The notes beneath the pieces are model-generated. The model was given only the letters and a program-made list of their open reading frames with translations. It did not search any database and had not been told where the DNA came from. Shown piece by piece: positions 32,728 to 44,888 of a stretch of DNA of 64,000 nt. The position numbers were made by a program, and so were the translations under genes. How positions within the stretch are numbered: the first letter of the stretch is position 1; every line of letters begins with the position of its first letter. This DNA comes from Hemileia vastatrix (taxonomy: Eukaryota > Basidiomycota > Pucciniomycetes > Pucciniales > Zaghouaniaceae), in contig JASXTE010000005.1 in the NCBI GenBank assembly GCA_030280995.1, positions 22,809,001 through 22,873,000 on the forward strand, read 5' to 3'.

Positions 32728-33500
32728 TTAGCCTTGCTACTCAAGAAGACTAGGATTTCATCCAAATGGATGTCAAGGGTACATTTCTTTATGTTAAAAC
32801 CAATGAAGATGTTTTCATGAATATGCCATTATGTGTGAAAAACCCCTCAAATTAAAAAACACTGTTATTTTTCTGAAATGATTTTTATATGGCTTAAAAA
32901 AGCTTTGAAATGCTGGTATATTGAACTGATTAATTTCTTCATGTCACTTAATTTTTATCCTTCAGCTGCAGACCCTTGTTTATTTATTCATGAAATCTCA
33001 ACACACTCATGTTATTTTCATGTACATGTTGATGACTTGTCAATCTTTGGTAAAAATATTTTTTGTTAAAGATGCAATTCATTAAAAATTTGAAATGGAA
33101 GAATTAGGCAAGAAAAAGTTTATTTTGGGGATGAGAGTGACATGAAATTTTTCAAAAGGTGCTATATCATTATGTCAAGATCAAGAAATTAAGGATCTAC
33201 TTGCCTCATATGACATTTTAAACTGCAAACCTTCAAACACCCCAATGCAAATGAATATGCAATAGTACCAGCTACTGATGACAAAATTGAAAAGGTCTTT
33301 TGACTCTACATCAACTACTTCAGAGAAGTAGGAAGACTCAATTATATTACAGAGGCAAAATGAGCAGATTTTTCTTTCATTAATAGTCAATTTGCTCAAC
33401 ATATAAATGAACTTGCAATAAAATGTTGACTAGCTTTCAAAAGAGTATTGTGTTATCTCAGTGGAATGATTGACTTATCACTCTCTTTTCATTCTATAAT
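32728..33500 (+). pseudogene. Copia reverse transcriptase, 3' portion
   Basis: Resumes as ISLATQED, stop, DFIQMDVKGTFLY (the catalytic Asp of QMDVK is kept), then KKALKCWYIELINFFMSLNF, ADPCLFIHEI and HVHVDDLSIFG, the copia Y/H-VDDL catalytic box. Further stops follow in the thumb/connection region to about 33500. Confidence 0.9.
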
Positions 33501-33539
33501 TACCTTAGTTAATGAAGTAAAATACAGTTACTCATTTCC

Positions 33540-34013
33540 AAATAGATACACTGATTCTGATTAGGTAGGGTGCTAAGTCAGTTGGCTTTCAACCACAGGA
33601 TATTCTTTTATCATTAATGGTACTGCAATCAGTTGGTGTTGCAAGAAGCAACCAAAAGTTTCTCTCAGTCCACCAGAAGCTAAATCTAAGGCAACAGTTG
33701 ATGCAGAACAAGAGGCTATATGTATGCAAACCCTATTTAGTGACCTGTGTTTTGACTATCAAGCCTCATCAAAATGTTTCTCTGATATTCAAGGTTGTAT
33801 TGCATTGTGCAAAAATCCTATGTTCCATGCTAGGAATAAACATGTAGAGATACAATTCCATTGGATAAGTGAATAAGTCACAAATGGAAAAAAAGATCTG
33901 CAATTTACTCCTTCAACTGATACAATTGCGGACACTTTCACTAAATCACTTAGTAAGGAAGAAATTAATTATTTTGTGAAGAAAATTATTTTGGAAGATA
34001 TGATTGATAGTTA
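33540..34013 (+). pseudogene. Copia RNase H relic
   Basis: YTDSD, stop, then STTGYSFIINGTAISWC, PEAKSKATVDAEQEAI, FSDIQGCIALCKNPMFHARN, KHVEIQFHWISE and FTPSTDTIADTFTKSLSKEE: the standard end of a copia polyprotein with catalytic Asp and Glu positions largely visible. Ends at TAG near 34011-34013, then the purine-rich GGAGGGGTTTAGG. Confidence 0.9.
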
Positions 34014-34036
34014 GGAGGGGTTTAGGAATGGCTAAC

Positions 34037-34097
34037 TTTTGGGTGGTGTTCTTTCTTTTCTCCTTATATATACATATAGGTTTTACTTTAAACATGT
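34037..34097 (+). repeat. Copia 3' LTR, first piece
   Basis: TTTTGGGTGGTGTTC … CTCCTTATATATACAT … AACATGT matches the left LTR start at 15042. Homology stops at about 34097 and resumes at 48668. Confidence 0.75.
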
Positions 34098-35656
34098 AGG
34101 TGTTGTGGTAGCCTAAAGTTTAGTATGTAACTTAAGTGGTATGAAAAATATTTCAGGACTTTAATTTAGTAATTTCCAGAGCTTAATTGGTTTTGATGTT
34201 GAATTTATAATAAATGTCAGGCTAAGATCAACTAAATGGACGTGAACTAGCTTGAAAAGTCTTTGTCTAGAAGATTTAAATGGTCCTATATGAATACTGT
34301 AGTATAAATCCAACAAATAGTAAAATATAATTCAGAATAAAGCTTTCAGTAATATAATTCTCACTATTCTTATATGTGGCTTAAAATCTTTTTAGTTGGT
34401 AGAAAAATAGATTTAATAATTTCAGATACTATTCAAAAGTATTATAAAAGTACTAATTGAGTTGTATTGTAATTTGTTTGGTTATATTGGTTAAATTGAA
34501 GTGATAAAGAATGTAGAAAACAAGACCTAAAAACCTCCTCCTTTTATACACAATGAGTTCCCCAATAAATCCCTTGATGTACCATCCAATACACTGTTAA
34601 TGACGCCTCAAACAACTAATAGACCTCTCCATCAACATCCCTAGTGACCCATGACATAATTAGACAAGTAACAACCACCAAAATCATATTAATAATAAGG
34701 GAGATCCATCAAAATTAAAGAAAAGACAAAAAGAGAGTATATGCGTATAAAAACAATGATATAAAAGACTAAAGGAGACTTTTTAAGGTTAATAATTGCT
34801 TAATAATAAGGGGAATCTACTGTAGAAATGGAGGGGCTAATTCTGACATTATACTACGTGAAATTCCCATCCAAAAATAACCAATATTGACTGAGAAACC
34901 ACCCAAAAACTTAAAAAAGAGCGTGAGATGTGGGGTAACTACATGCAGTCCTTGGCAGGCGCTTGCACGGGTAAATCCTTGACTAAATTTAGGCAAATTT
35001 AAGCGTGGTGATGAAATAAGGTGCCAAGAGTGAGGTTATTAATGAAATTAGTGCATATAAACAAGGTCAATGCATTATTAATTAAGCTAGGACACTAAAT
35101 AAGCGCCTGTCGCCTATTTTAGTGTGTTTCCCCACAGTGGGCGTAGAATGTGGGGTAATTATAGTGTGAAAAAGCTAACTTTGCTAAAAATGAAGCTATT
35201 CACACAGGAAAAAAGCAGGCAGTATGTGGCCAGTATACAGAAGCCATTTCTGGCATAAAAAACACCAAATTTTAAAAGTGTTATTTTTATGCATCTAAAT
35301 AGCCAAATCAATAGTCCTAAATGAGCCCAATTGATCTGTCAAAGCGCATTTTTGATATTCTCAATTTTATAGCGCATATAGTCAACTTTTAAGTGAAATA
35401 AAGCACATTTCTTGTTTTTTGTGTAAAACAATGAATATAACAGCTTTAAGTGTACTTAAAAATTATGTAGCCTTATACTTAAGGTTCTTAAGATTACCCT
35501 AACATATTCCAACTTAATATTAAGTACATAAGACCTATAAAAGGTGGATATATGCGTGTATATAAGGTGTTATAATGGCATTTTTTGTGTATTTATCATA
35601 ATTTTACTTATGTACACTATCACAGGGGGGAAAAAATGAGGACTTGTAGGCAAGTC

Positions 35657-36400
35657 ATTTTTCAGGTTTCCTGGAGTAATCTGTGGAGTAATCTCTTGAT
35701 GCTAAATTTGATGTCTAGATATAGGTGTAATATTTGTTATCAATATCTGATAATTTATGGGAAATCTCTACAACCAAACTTTTTTTCTTGGATGCAGATT
35801 TTGGAATGGAAAAATCTTTGAAACTCTAAAAAACAGATATCATCAAATTTCAGACAATTTCAAATAATATTCTGCACTTTCTTCATGAAAAACACAAATT
35901 ATTTTTATCAAAAGACCAATAACAGGAAAAAGTGCCATGCTATGATTTATTAGAAATAAAAGTCAAATATTATAACCTGTCATAATGTATTTTGCACTAT
36001 TATTATTTTTTCATTAAACAAATGGATTACATATATTAAGGTAGAGATTCTTGTGCACTGAATTTACTATATCTGAGCCATAAAAATGACCATGTCCACT
36101 TCTTTTCTAAAGTTTATTTGGTGTTAAGTAATATTTGAAGTGTTTTCAAATTGCAAACTAGAAAGCATAATCCAAGAGCTATTTTAGAATTTTGATCAAG
36201 ATTAATTTTCTTATTCTAATCAAGACAATTTGCCTTCAGCTAATGTCAAAAGGTTAGAAATTTTTTATGTTTCCTCAGTCAAATGATAGTATCAATTTTT
36301 TGATATCATTATTTCTCCTACTTCAGAAGTTTTTTTTTTTTGTTTTGTTTTGTAAGATTAATAGTAAAACTGAAAATTATTTGCACTTTTAATATAGATA
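35657..36400. other. CACTA-2 left body
   Basis: AT-rich. 35640-35720 resembles the left end of CACTA-1 (18450-18520: GGCAAGT…TTTTT…GTAATC/GTAATT…CTTGA). No gene recognised. Confidence 0.45.
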
Positions 36401-36407
36401 TAGATTA

Positions 36408-37056
36408 GGCACTGTCACGTGAAGCGAACTGTTGCTGCGACTTTTTGCTGCACGTGACCAGCCCTCTCCGGCCACACCCTGGGTCAGATAGACCATAGTA
36501 CTTTGATACTATGGTCCATCTGCCCAAGGGGGCATAGGAGAAGGCTGGTCACGTGCAGCGAAGAGTCGCAGCAACAGTTCGCTGCACGTGACAGTGCCTT
36601 CTCCCTGGCTATGGTCAGATAGACCATAACATTAAGTTATGGTCTATCTGACCAAGCTAAGGTGAGGAAAAAATAAAGGTCACGTACAGCAAAGTATCGC
36701 TGAAATACTTTGCTGCATGTGAAAAGTAATGGTTTAGGTGGCCAGGTCAAATGGACCATATCATAAAACAGATATGGTTTATTTGACCCAGCCTTTGGTG
36801 GCTAGCTGCTGGTCACATGCAGCAAAGTGTCGCAGCAATACTTTGCTGCACGTGACTAAGTAGCAGGCACAAATCCTGGCTCAATGAGCCATAAGAAATT
36901 GAATGTTTGATTAATATAGCAAAAATACGAGAGTTAAAATACTGTGGTCCCATGAAAATAAAAATAATTGTGGGATTTTTTTTCATGGTATCAGAGAATG
37001 TGAGTTTAAAAAAAGGTTCAATGCACCATAATTTAAACATTATGGTCCATCAAACC
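36408..37056. repeat. Array of two alternating palindrome families in CACTA-2
   Basis: Family 1 (GTCACGTGCAGCRAA… mirrored, with CACGTG at or near both ends): 36414-36458, 36548-36592, 36679-36722, 36812-36856. Family 2 (GGTCAGATAGACCATA… mirrored): 36482-36525, 36613-36653 (18-bp perfect stem), 36745-36788, 37015-37056. Units alternate at about 131-134-bp period. The first two family-1 members are also inverted copies of each other, so 36408-36598 is one large palindrome centred in the first family-2 hairpin. No coding role. Confidence 0.9.
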
Positions 37057-37398
37057 ATGAATAAGCGAACTGGGACAGGTGATGACTTTGGAATAAGTAT
37101 ATAGGTAATTCTTTTTTCAATGTGAAGAGTGAGTAATTGGGAAGTTTCATAGGACTAAATCAACAAAAAATTTATTTTTTTCAACTACATTTTACTACAT
37201 ATTTGATGGGAAATAACATATATATAAATTCGTGACTGGCAACATGGAGAGAGAGAAAAAAAGTAAGCAGAGATTATACATAATATTTATATAAGGTTAT
37301 GGATTTTAAGTTTATGGAATTGAGAAAGGTTTTTATGAGGGGTTTAACAGAATTTTACTAGAGAGAAACACCTTTGCGCAGCCTTTCCTGGCACTTTT

Positions 37399-37475
37399 TA
37401 AGCCCCTTTTCCACACCCAGTCAGCCCCAGGGGGGCCCCACTGGGGGTGACAGAGGGGCTAAAGGGGGGCTTCAA
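37399..37475. repeat. GC-rich hairpin segment in CACTA-2
   Basis: AGCCCCTTTTCCACACCCAG, then CCCCAGGGGGGCCCCACTGG, then GAGGGGCTAAAGGGGGGCTT: outer AGCCCC/GGGGCT arms around an inner palindrome, in otherwise AT-rich DNA. Resembles 30992-31062 in CACTA-1. Confidence 0.5.
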
Positions 37476-37803
37476 ATGTTTAAAATAAGTGATTCAAAGG
37501 GTTAAGGCAGAGGTAATGAAGGTAAATCTAATAATATACTGTTCTTAAAATATAAAATAATAATAAAAAAATTTTGGTTTTTATAAAATTAAATTTTTAA
37601 TGTCAAATTTTTTGTATAATTTTTTGGTGTTGAAGATAGCAATTTTCAAGATTCCCAATATCAAGGTACATATAAATTCCTTAAAATTTCATTGGGAAAT
37701 TAAAAGCTGTTTTTCAATTTTAATAAGCTATTTCATAAGGTAAAATTTAATCAAATGTACTAAAATATATTGTGATATTATTCTATACACTGAACACATC
37801 TAG

Positions 37804-39033
37804 CCTTCGATGCATCAACAGATAATTTGTGTCTACAATCGAGTGAATTGTCAATTTTTCAAACCTGTATCCACAATACTAAGACCCCTTCATGGCTAAC
37901 CCATGTTCCTAGTAGTCTAGGAGAGGCTGGTACAAATCTTAAAGCTGCTGAATGGTTTGTACTATGTAAAATTTACTATGTGTCAGCTTTGATACCAGTT
38001 TGGGCTATTGAAAATTCTGACGCATGAGAGATGAAGTTGATTAAATGTCTTTCACTGCTGGTTTCAATAATCAATATTCTGACTTCCTTGGAGATACGTG
38101 AAGCTCAAATTTCATCACTTCAAGGTCAGTTAAAAGATTATATGAAGTGTCTTAAAGAATTTTGGCCAGATATCAATATAAAGCCAAACATCCACTTAGC
38201 ACAACATTTTCCTGAAGTTCTGAGAAGATTTGGGCCAGCACCATCAACTGCAGCATGGGCCCACGAGCGTATAAATGGAATGTTAAGCTCCATTCCAACC
38301 AATAAGAAAACATGTATGTTTTCCTTAATTAAAGCTACTTAACTTTATTAATTTCATTTTTTTTAAAGATCAAATGGACAAGACCATTATGAAAAGGTTT
38401 ATTTTGACCGGTCAGCTTCAATCATTAATGGAAAGAACTAATGATCAATTGGAGAATGAAATGAAAAATGTCTTCAGTTCAGAGAAAAGAAAAATTCCCT
38501 CAAAATCATCTCAACTACTGTGTGAAGACTATGAATTTTGGATAGAGTATCTCAACATTATTGATGGTAAAAAAATATTTTCCAGTATTTTTACAAAAAA
38601 TCAACTATCTGTTTCATCTCAAATTCTATCACCTCAAATTATTGAAGTAGATAACTTGTTACTGGATGGAAAAAACTACTCATTATATTCAACAAATCAA
38701 GAAAATGGCAATTTTGAGGTAAATTCATCAAAAGGAAATGTTTTTGGGGTTATATTGAGAATGTGGCAGTCAACAACATTTTCAGGTCAAAATTTTATTT
38801 TATTTGGCTTATATGACATTGTGGATCCTAAAATTGAAAATCCTTATTTAAAAGCTGGGCTTAATGATTTTTGGTGTTATGATAAATGGTCAAAAAAAGT
38901 AGTTATGAATAGCAAGGAAATTATTGGTCATGTTTCAAAAACTACACATCCTAGTGGTTTTGCAAATGTTTTCTCAAATACTTGCTGTATTATATCATTA
39001 AAAAATATAGCCAGCAGCTATTCTGATTTTTAA
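37804..39033 (+). pseudogene. CACTA transposase, C-terminal part
   Basis: Reads TPSWLTHVPSSLGEAGTNLK, KAAEWFVLCKIYYVSALIPV, TGA at 38025-38027, then (same frame) NIKPNIHLAQHFPEVLRRFG, PAPSTAAWAHERINGMLSSI, PTNKKT. A 55-nt intron (38314-38368) joins this to YQMDKTIMKRFILTGQLQSL and a downstream region ending at 39033 (…GHVSKTTHPSGFANVFSNTC). The K-AAEW, KPN-H-A-H, RRFGP and HERING blocks are those following the Tnp2 catalytic core in CACTA transposases. TTCTATACACTGAACACATCTAG before 37804 looks like an intron end. The catalytic core and N-terminus are absent. Confidence 0.8.
38314..38368 (+). other. Intron in the CACTA-2 transposase (55 nt)
   Basis: GTATGT donor, CTTAAC branch-like sequence and TTTTTTTTAAAG acceptor. 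Splicing joins …NKKT to YQMDKTIMKRF in one frame, consistent with homologues where this segment is continuous. Confidence 0.65.
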
Positions 39034-39367
39034 TGTGGTTTTAGAATTGTATATTTTTTGTGGACAATAAATATATATACAAATATTTACTGCCAGTGAT
39101 TGAGCTAACTAATAAAAGTAAAAAGTATGGACTCCAAATTTCACTCCCTGATTCATGAGAGGCAGTTTTGAATATGGATCACTTGAAGTTCTAACCAGGT
39201 TACAGCAAGGTTAGTCAGAAATACAAAAAAAAGACTTGCCTACAAGTCCTCATTTTTTCCCCCCTGTGTATTTGTGTACTCTTATTTATTGTTCCCATGT
39301 ATAGTTCATGTGTTTAACATAACTTATAAGCACTTTTTACTCAGTCCTGGGTATATACAGGCTGACA

Positions 39368-39378
39368 CTTGCCCACCC
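39368..39378 (-). promoter_or_regulatory. D1 polypurine tract
   Basis: GGGTGGGCAAG on the minus strand next to the TGTCAG start of the 3' LTR. Confidence 0.75.
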
Positions 39379-42300
39379 AAAAAAAAAAACAATAAAAAAA
39401 ATGATAAGTTATACATTTTATTTATTTATTTGTAATTTTCAGGTATTCAAATTAATTCTGTAGCATTAAAGATTATACTTTAAAGAAATAAAACATAATA
39501 AAATATTATGAGTACTGGTTTTTAACCCCTCAGCTGGTTGAACAGAAATTTATTTCTGTTTAATTTTTTTAAGAAGGGTGGATAAATTAGAAATTTCTTT
39601 TTCAGGTATGCATTTATCAAATTCATTTGATTTCCCTTTAAATCTTAGTAAATACTCAGTTCCTTTTTCTTTAGTAAGGATTCTTTTCTTGAGTATTTTT
39701 TCAATCTCTGCTTTTTCCACAATTTCTTCAGGTTGCTTTTTAGGCCTTCCCCTTCTTTTTGGAAACAAGTCAGGATCATTTTCATGGTAAGGTTTCAATA
39801 ATGAGATAGGGAAAGCTGGATGTTTCCTATCATATGGAGCATATAATATGACTTCCACTGCATTATTACCAACCAGTTTGTTTACTACAAAAGGTCCTAC
39901 AAAGGGATCCTTTAATTTAACGTTACCTTGTAAGTTAAAATGTAGTGTTGATATTAGGACTTCATCTCCCTTTTTGAATTCAAATTCTTTATGAGATTTG
40001 TCCCACCTTTTCTTTTAATATTCAAATGCTTTTTGGATGCATTCTTCAGCATGCTTTCTACACATTTGTTGCATATGAATAAAGGATTTAGTACCAGGGT
40101 GTATATCTAACCTTGGTAATTTATTTAAATGATTTACTGGGGTATTTGGTACGTATCCCAGCCAGAGTTCAAATTGTTTCTTCTCTGTTACAGAATGAGT
40201 TGTGCTATTTTAAGCAAATTCAAGGCCAGGAATTAATGTTACCCAGTCATGTGTGAATTTCTCATTGTCTTTGTATTCTAATCCAAAGGCACAATATCTT
40301 CTGATCATGTCTTCTAGAGTTTGTATCATTCTCTCAGCCAGCCCATCAGTTTGTGGATGGTGTGCTGTAGACAATTTCAATTGACAACCTGATACTTCCA
40401 TCAAAGATGTCAAGAACTCTGAAGTAAATTTAGGGTCTCTGTCAGAGATTATGGCTTTGGGGAACCCAGCAGTATTCATCATCTTAGTCCACCATAGTGA
40501 TTCCAAGTCTTTTTCAGATACCTCTTTATGGGTAGGGATAAATTTACACATTTTTGTTAATCTATCCACTATTACCCAGCAAGAATAGAAACTTTCTTTT
40601 CCTGCTAATGGCAAGCCAGTTACAAATCCATGTTTATAATTTCACATAGAGCTTTTGGCTGCTCTATTTGTTGTAACAACCCAGCTCTCTTCCCAGTTAA
40701 TCTTTTAGATTTCTGACAAGAGTCACATGTTTCAATGTATTTTTGTAAATCTTCTTTCATTTTTATCCATCAGGCTGTATTTTTAACTCTGGTTAATGTT
40801 TTGTTAAAGTCAAAATGACCAGCTAAGATGTCATCATGACAAGTACTCAACATTAACTCTTTCATAGAAGGTGGTATTACTATAACATTACTTAACTTTT
40901 TCCTGTAATATATATATCCATCTTCAATTGACAGTTTACCTTTTTCCAATGCATTTTTATACTTTGGAGGCAAGGTTTTAATTAATGCGCTCATGGAGGC
41001 ATTTGTTGGATCATTAAGAATGGTAGATAGTTTAGACAAATCTTTATCAGATGAATAATTTTCTAATATAGTTTGCAAAAACTCTTCTTCTAAATCCACT
41101 ATATAAATCCCAAATATATGTATAACCTCATTTTCAGGTACATAAGCTGGGTTGTCAGCATCATTTGGCAAAGGACTTCTGGATAATAAATCCACATTAG
41201 AATGCAATGTTCCTGCTCTGTGAGTGATTGTCATTCTTCCTCTGTACTCTTGTACAGCTAGTTGCCATCTAAACATGTGCCTATTAGGTGTCTTCATTTT
41301 TAGTAATGATTTTACTGCACTGCAATCTGTTATAAGTTCAAACTTCTGGTCTTCCAGATAGTAATGAAGTTTCTCCAAATCCCACACCACGGCTAAACAT
41401 TCTAGCTGTGTGGCACCATACCTTAATTCTGTTTTTCTTAAGGTTCTGGATATATAACAGATAACTACTTCAGATAATTTTCTATTTATTATCTGTTTCT
41501 GCTGTAAAGCAGCACCTAAACCTATGAAGCTTGCATCAGTGTACAAGATAAAAGGTAGGGTGAAATCTGGCACTCCCAGTATTGGAGCTGTCATTAAACA
41601 TTCCTTTAATTTATTAAAGGCGTGTTGTCTTTCATTATTCCAAATGAAAGCCTCATTTTTCCTGATTAATGTTGTTAAAGGAGCTGCAATGGATTGGTAA
41701 TTTTTAATATATTGTCTATAATATCCACACATACCAAAAAAACTTTGAATTTCTTTTACATTTTTAGGTATACTAATGTTTTTAATTGATGCCACCTTAT
41801 TCTGGTCAACACAAATTTGTAATCCAGATACAACATGTCCAAGTACTTTCAAGGATTGAAATCCAAATTTACATTTCTTTAATGCAATTGTCATATTAAT
41901 TTCATCCATTCTTTGAAAGACTCTTTTCAGGTGATTTGAATGTTCATCATATGCTTTTGAAAACACTATGATGTCATCAATATAGACCAATAGCCATCCT
42001 TCAACCATTTCCTGATGAAAAACACTATCCATCAATTTTTGGAAGACTGAAGGCGCATTCTTTGGGCCAAATGGCATTCTCACATACTTATATATACCCA
42101 TATGTGTGGTTATTAATAAGTAATTTTGAAAATTTCTTTCCACATGAATCTGGTGGTAACCTTTGTTTCCATCCAGACAGGAAATATATTTTGCTCCTTG
42201 TTAAGTAGCATGGATAGAAGCTATCCTTGGTAGAGGGTAAATATCATCTACTGTGTATGTATTCAGAGCTCTATAATCACCGCATAATCTTGCCTTATCT

Positions 42301-44830
42301 TTTTCATAAGAGATCAATACTGGTGAAATGACACAATACTTAGGTGTTGTGTCCACTTTTTCAACAATACCCATTTCCAACAACATTTTTATATTGTCTT
42401 CAATATCTTTCCTTTTTGCAGGAGATGCTGGGTAAGGTTTCTTTTTTAGGCTGCCAGGAATATTATCCAAATCACAGCTTAGAGAGATTTTCATCTCATG
42501 TTCTTTGACCAATCCTAGTTCACTTGAACCATGAGAAAATTCTATAGGATATGATTTAATCAATCTCAAAATATTTTCTTCTTCAATTTTTGAGAGTTGA
42601 GGACTGAAAGAGGCCTTTTGGATTTCATTTTCCAATTCAACCACCTCAGTGGTGGTTCTTCCACCTTGCAGTTGTTCTTCTCTAGGAGAAATGGCATACA
42701 CTGAATTTTCAGAACATATTTTGAATTTTCTCTTACCATTCACACCTATGGTGAAACAACTGTTTGCAGGATCTAGTCTAATGCCAAATTTTGTCAATAA
42801 ATCATTGCCAATAATAAACCAATCACTACAATTATTATTATCCATTACTACAAATTCACAAACTGCTCTTAAATATCCATTATTATATTTAAAGAATACA
42901 GAAGTTTTGTATTTTCCAATTGGATCAAATATTGAACCAAAACCTCTCCAGTTCTTTGTTTGAACAGGTTCTAGTTTTTCCTTATACTTACTGTCAAGTT
43001 TTTGTAATGTATTAATAGAAACTACAATACCTGAAGCCCCAGTGTTGAGAATGGCATTCATGTCTTTTCCACATATAATAACAGGTGCTCTGATATGTGT
43101 TATTTTGTAAGTATCATGAGTTACATCTTTAATAATTTCAGCTTCTTCAATGGAAGTTAAAGATGTGTCTGTATGAGGTATAGCATCATTCAGGAACATT
43201 ATATCCTGTTCTAATACAAATATCTCATTTTCATCATCACTGTAAGATATGTTACTTTTGCAATCCTCACTGGATTCCACATTTTCATCTTCATGATTAC
43301 TTGGTTCAGAATTCTGGGAGGTTTCAATAACATTTATTTTCTTCTTACACGTGTGACCCATAACCCAAGTTTCATTACATTTGTAACAAGTGTTATTTTC
43401 TTGTCTCTTAGGGACAAGGGGAGCTGAAGGTTTTTTCTTTTCCGCTGGTAACTTACTTGTAGTAGGCTTTACCACATCAACACTTTGTCTGTAATTACTA
43501 TACTTGGTTTCATACTTGTGGTTTAATAATATCTCATTGCATATATTAATGAATCCTGAGGTATCTCTGATGGTTTCAGTTCTAGCTACAATAATGTCTC
43601 TAACTGATATAGGCAACTTGTATATTATTTTTTCTTTCCACTCTTCATAATCCATTTTTGGATTCATAGCTTTCATGATTCTTATTAAATTCATTAAGAA
43701 GACCATGGGTTTATCTCCAGCATTTGGATTATATCTTGTTTTTTCATACAATCTTTGTTGAGTGATTCTAAATTTTGGGCCACCAAATTGCCTTTCAATT
43801 AGTTCCTTCCATTCATTCCAGCAGTAATTAATTCCCTCACTCAATACAGATTCAAACCATAATAAGGCCACATCTGTAAATAAAGATATTAACTTTGAAG
43901 TAATTTCTTCATCAGGTAATTTGTATGAAAATTTTAAGTTATCAATTCTTTGTATGAATTGTTGCCAATCAGATTTTGAATCCCTGTAAAAAGAAGGGTA
44001 CTGATCTAACTTAGGCCAGTTCTTTTGGTTAGTTTTTGCTTCCTTAACCTGAGGAATATTGAGTAATTCACTTACTTTAGAAAGATGATCATTTATTTCA
44101 TCTTTTACTGATTTTATATTCTTAGAGCCCATGACAATATGCTCATGTTCAATCATTGGTTTATCATCAGAGTGTTTCATGAAAACTGGTACTCTTTCTA
44201 CATAAGAGGTATTATCTTTTATTTTTTTAGTATTTTTCAAAATGTTAGCTACTTCAATTTCTACTCTTTGTAACCTATCTTTTATTAAAGGTACATGAGT
44301 CAAGGTATCATTTACATTTGAATAAGACAATTTTACACGTCCCTCTATGATAGCCATAATATTCTGAGAATGTTCTAATTTATTTTCTAAATTTTTAATC
44401 TCAGAGTTTAATCTTTTTTTTTCATTGATTAATTCATTATTTGAATTCTCAATAATTTTTAACCTATTGGCTGTTGTACTCAATGATTGTGTGAGGTTTA
44501 ATAATACACTTTCTGTATTATTGTTGGACTCTCTAGAGAATTATTCCAATTTTTCAATTCTTAATAATAATTTACTAATTATTTTTGATTCCATTGGATT
44601 TTCTTTTAGAAAATATTCAATTTTGTCTGTGTCCAATTCATAAGACTCATCATCAGGGTCAAGATTTAAATCATTTGATTCCATTTTTACATTAATAGTA
44701 TTTTCCTGGTGGTCAATAAAACTATGTACATTGTCCTCATTGAAAGACAAGTCTAACATGTTATTTTCAAATGAATAATTTTTTAAGTACTTCAAAATTA
44801 TATCTAATACCTCTCTATCAATTTCATTAC

Positions 44831-44888
44831 CTATAAGTAATTCATTGTTAGGATTATATAATTGATCCTGAGAAGATGGATGACTTAC
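44831..44888 (-). other. D1 intron candidate (58 nt)
   Basis: Minus strand GTAAGT … CCTAACAATG … TTATAG, followed by GTAATG; same place and length as in D2. Confidence 0.65.

Larger units (their letters stand above)
35621..39268 (+). mobile_element. CACTA-2: CACTA/EnSpm element (3648 bp) in the D1 LTR
   Basis: Terminal inverted repeats of about 36 bp, identical by eye: CACAGGGGGGAAAAAATGAG then GACTTGTAGGCAAGTC, mirrored at 39233-39268 ending CCCCCCTGTG. 3-bp duplication TAT at 35618-35620 and 39269-39271. Carries a palindrome array, a GC-rich hairpin and the C-terminal part of a CACTA transposase gene (37804-39033); the catalytic N-terminal part is missing, so it is probably mobilised in trans. 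The near-perfect inverted repeats argue for a fairly recent insertion. Confidence 0.95.
34215..39367 (-). repeat. D1 3' LTR, split by CACTA-2
   Basis: 34215-35620 and 39272-39367 together give 1502 bp, the same length as the 5' LTR at 46009-47510. Confidence 0.95.

Noticed and set aside
37804..38313. Possible host gene rather than transposase
   Set aside because: The conserved blocks match the C-terminal region of CACTA transposases and the segment lies between CACTA terminal repeats.
42649..42963. Long plus-strand frames opposite D1/D2 gag (also 55531-55845, 62951-63259, 8301-8569)
   Set aside because: They are reverse-strand shadows of the conserved protease region and recur only because the sense protein is conserved.
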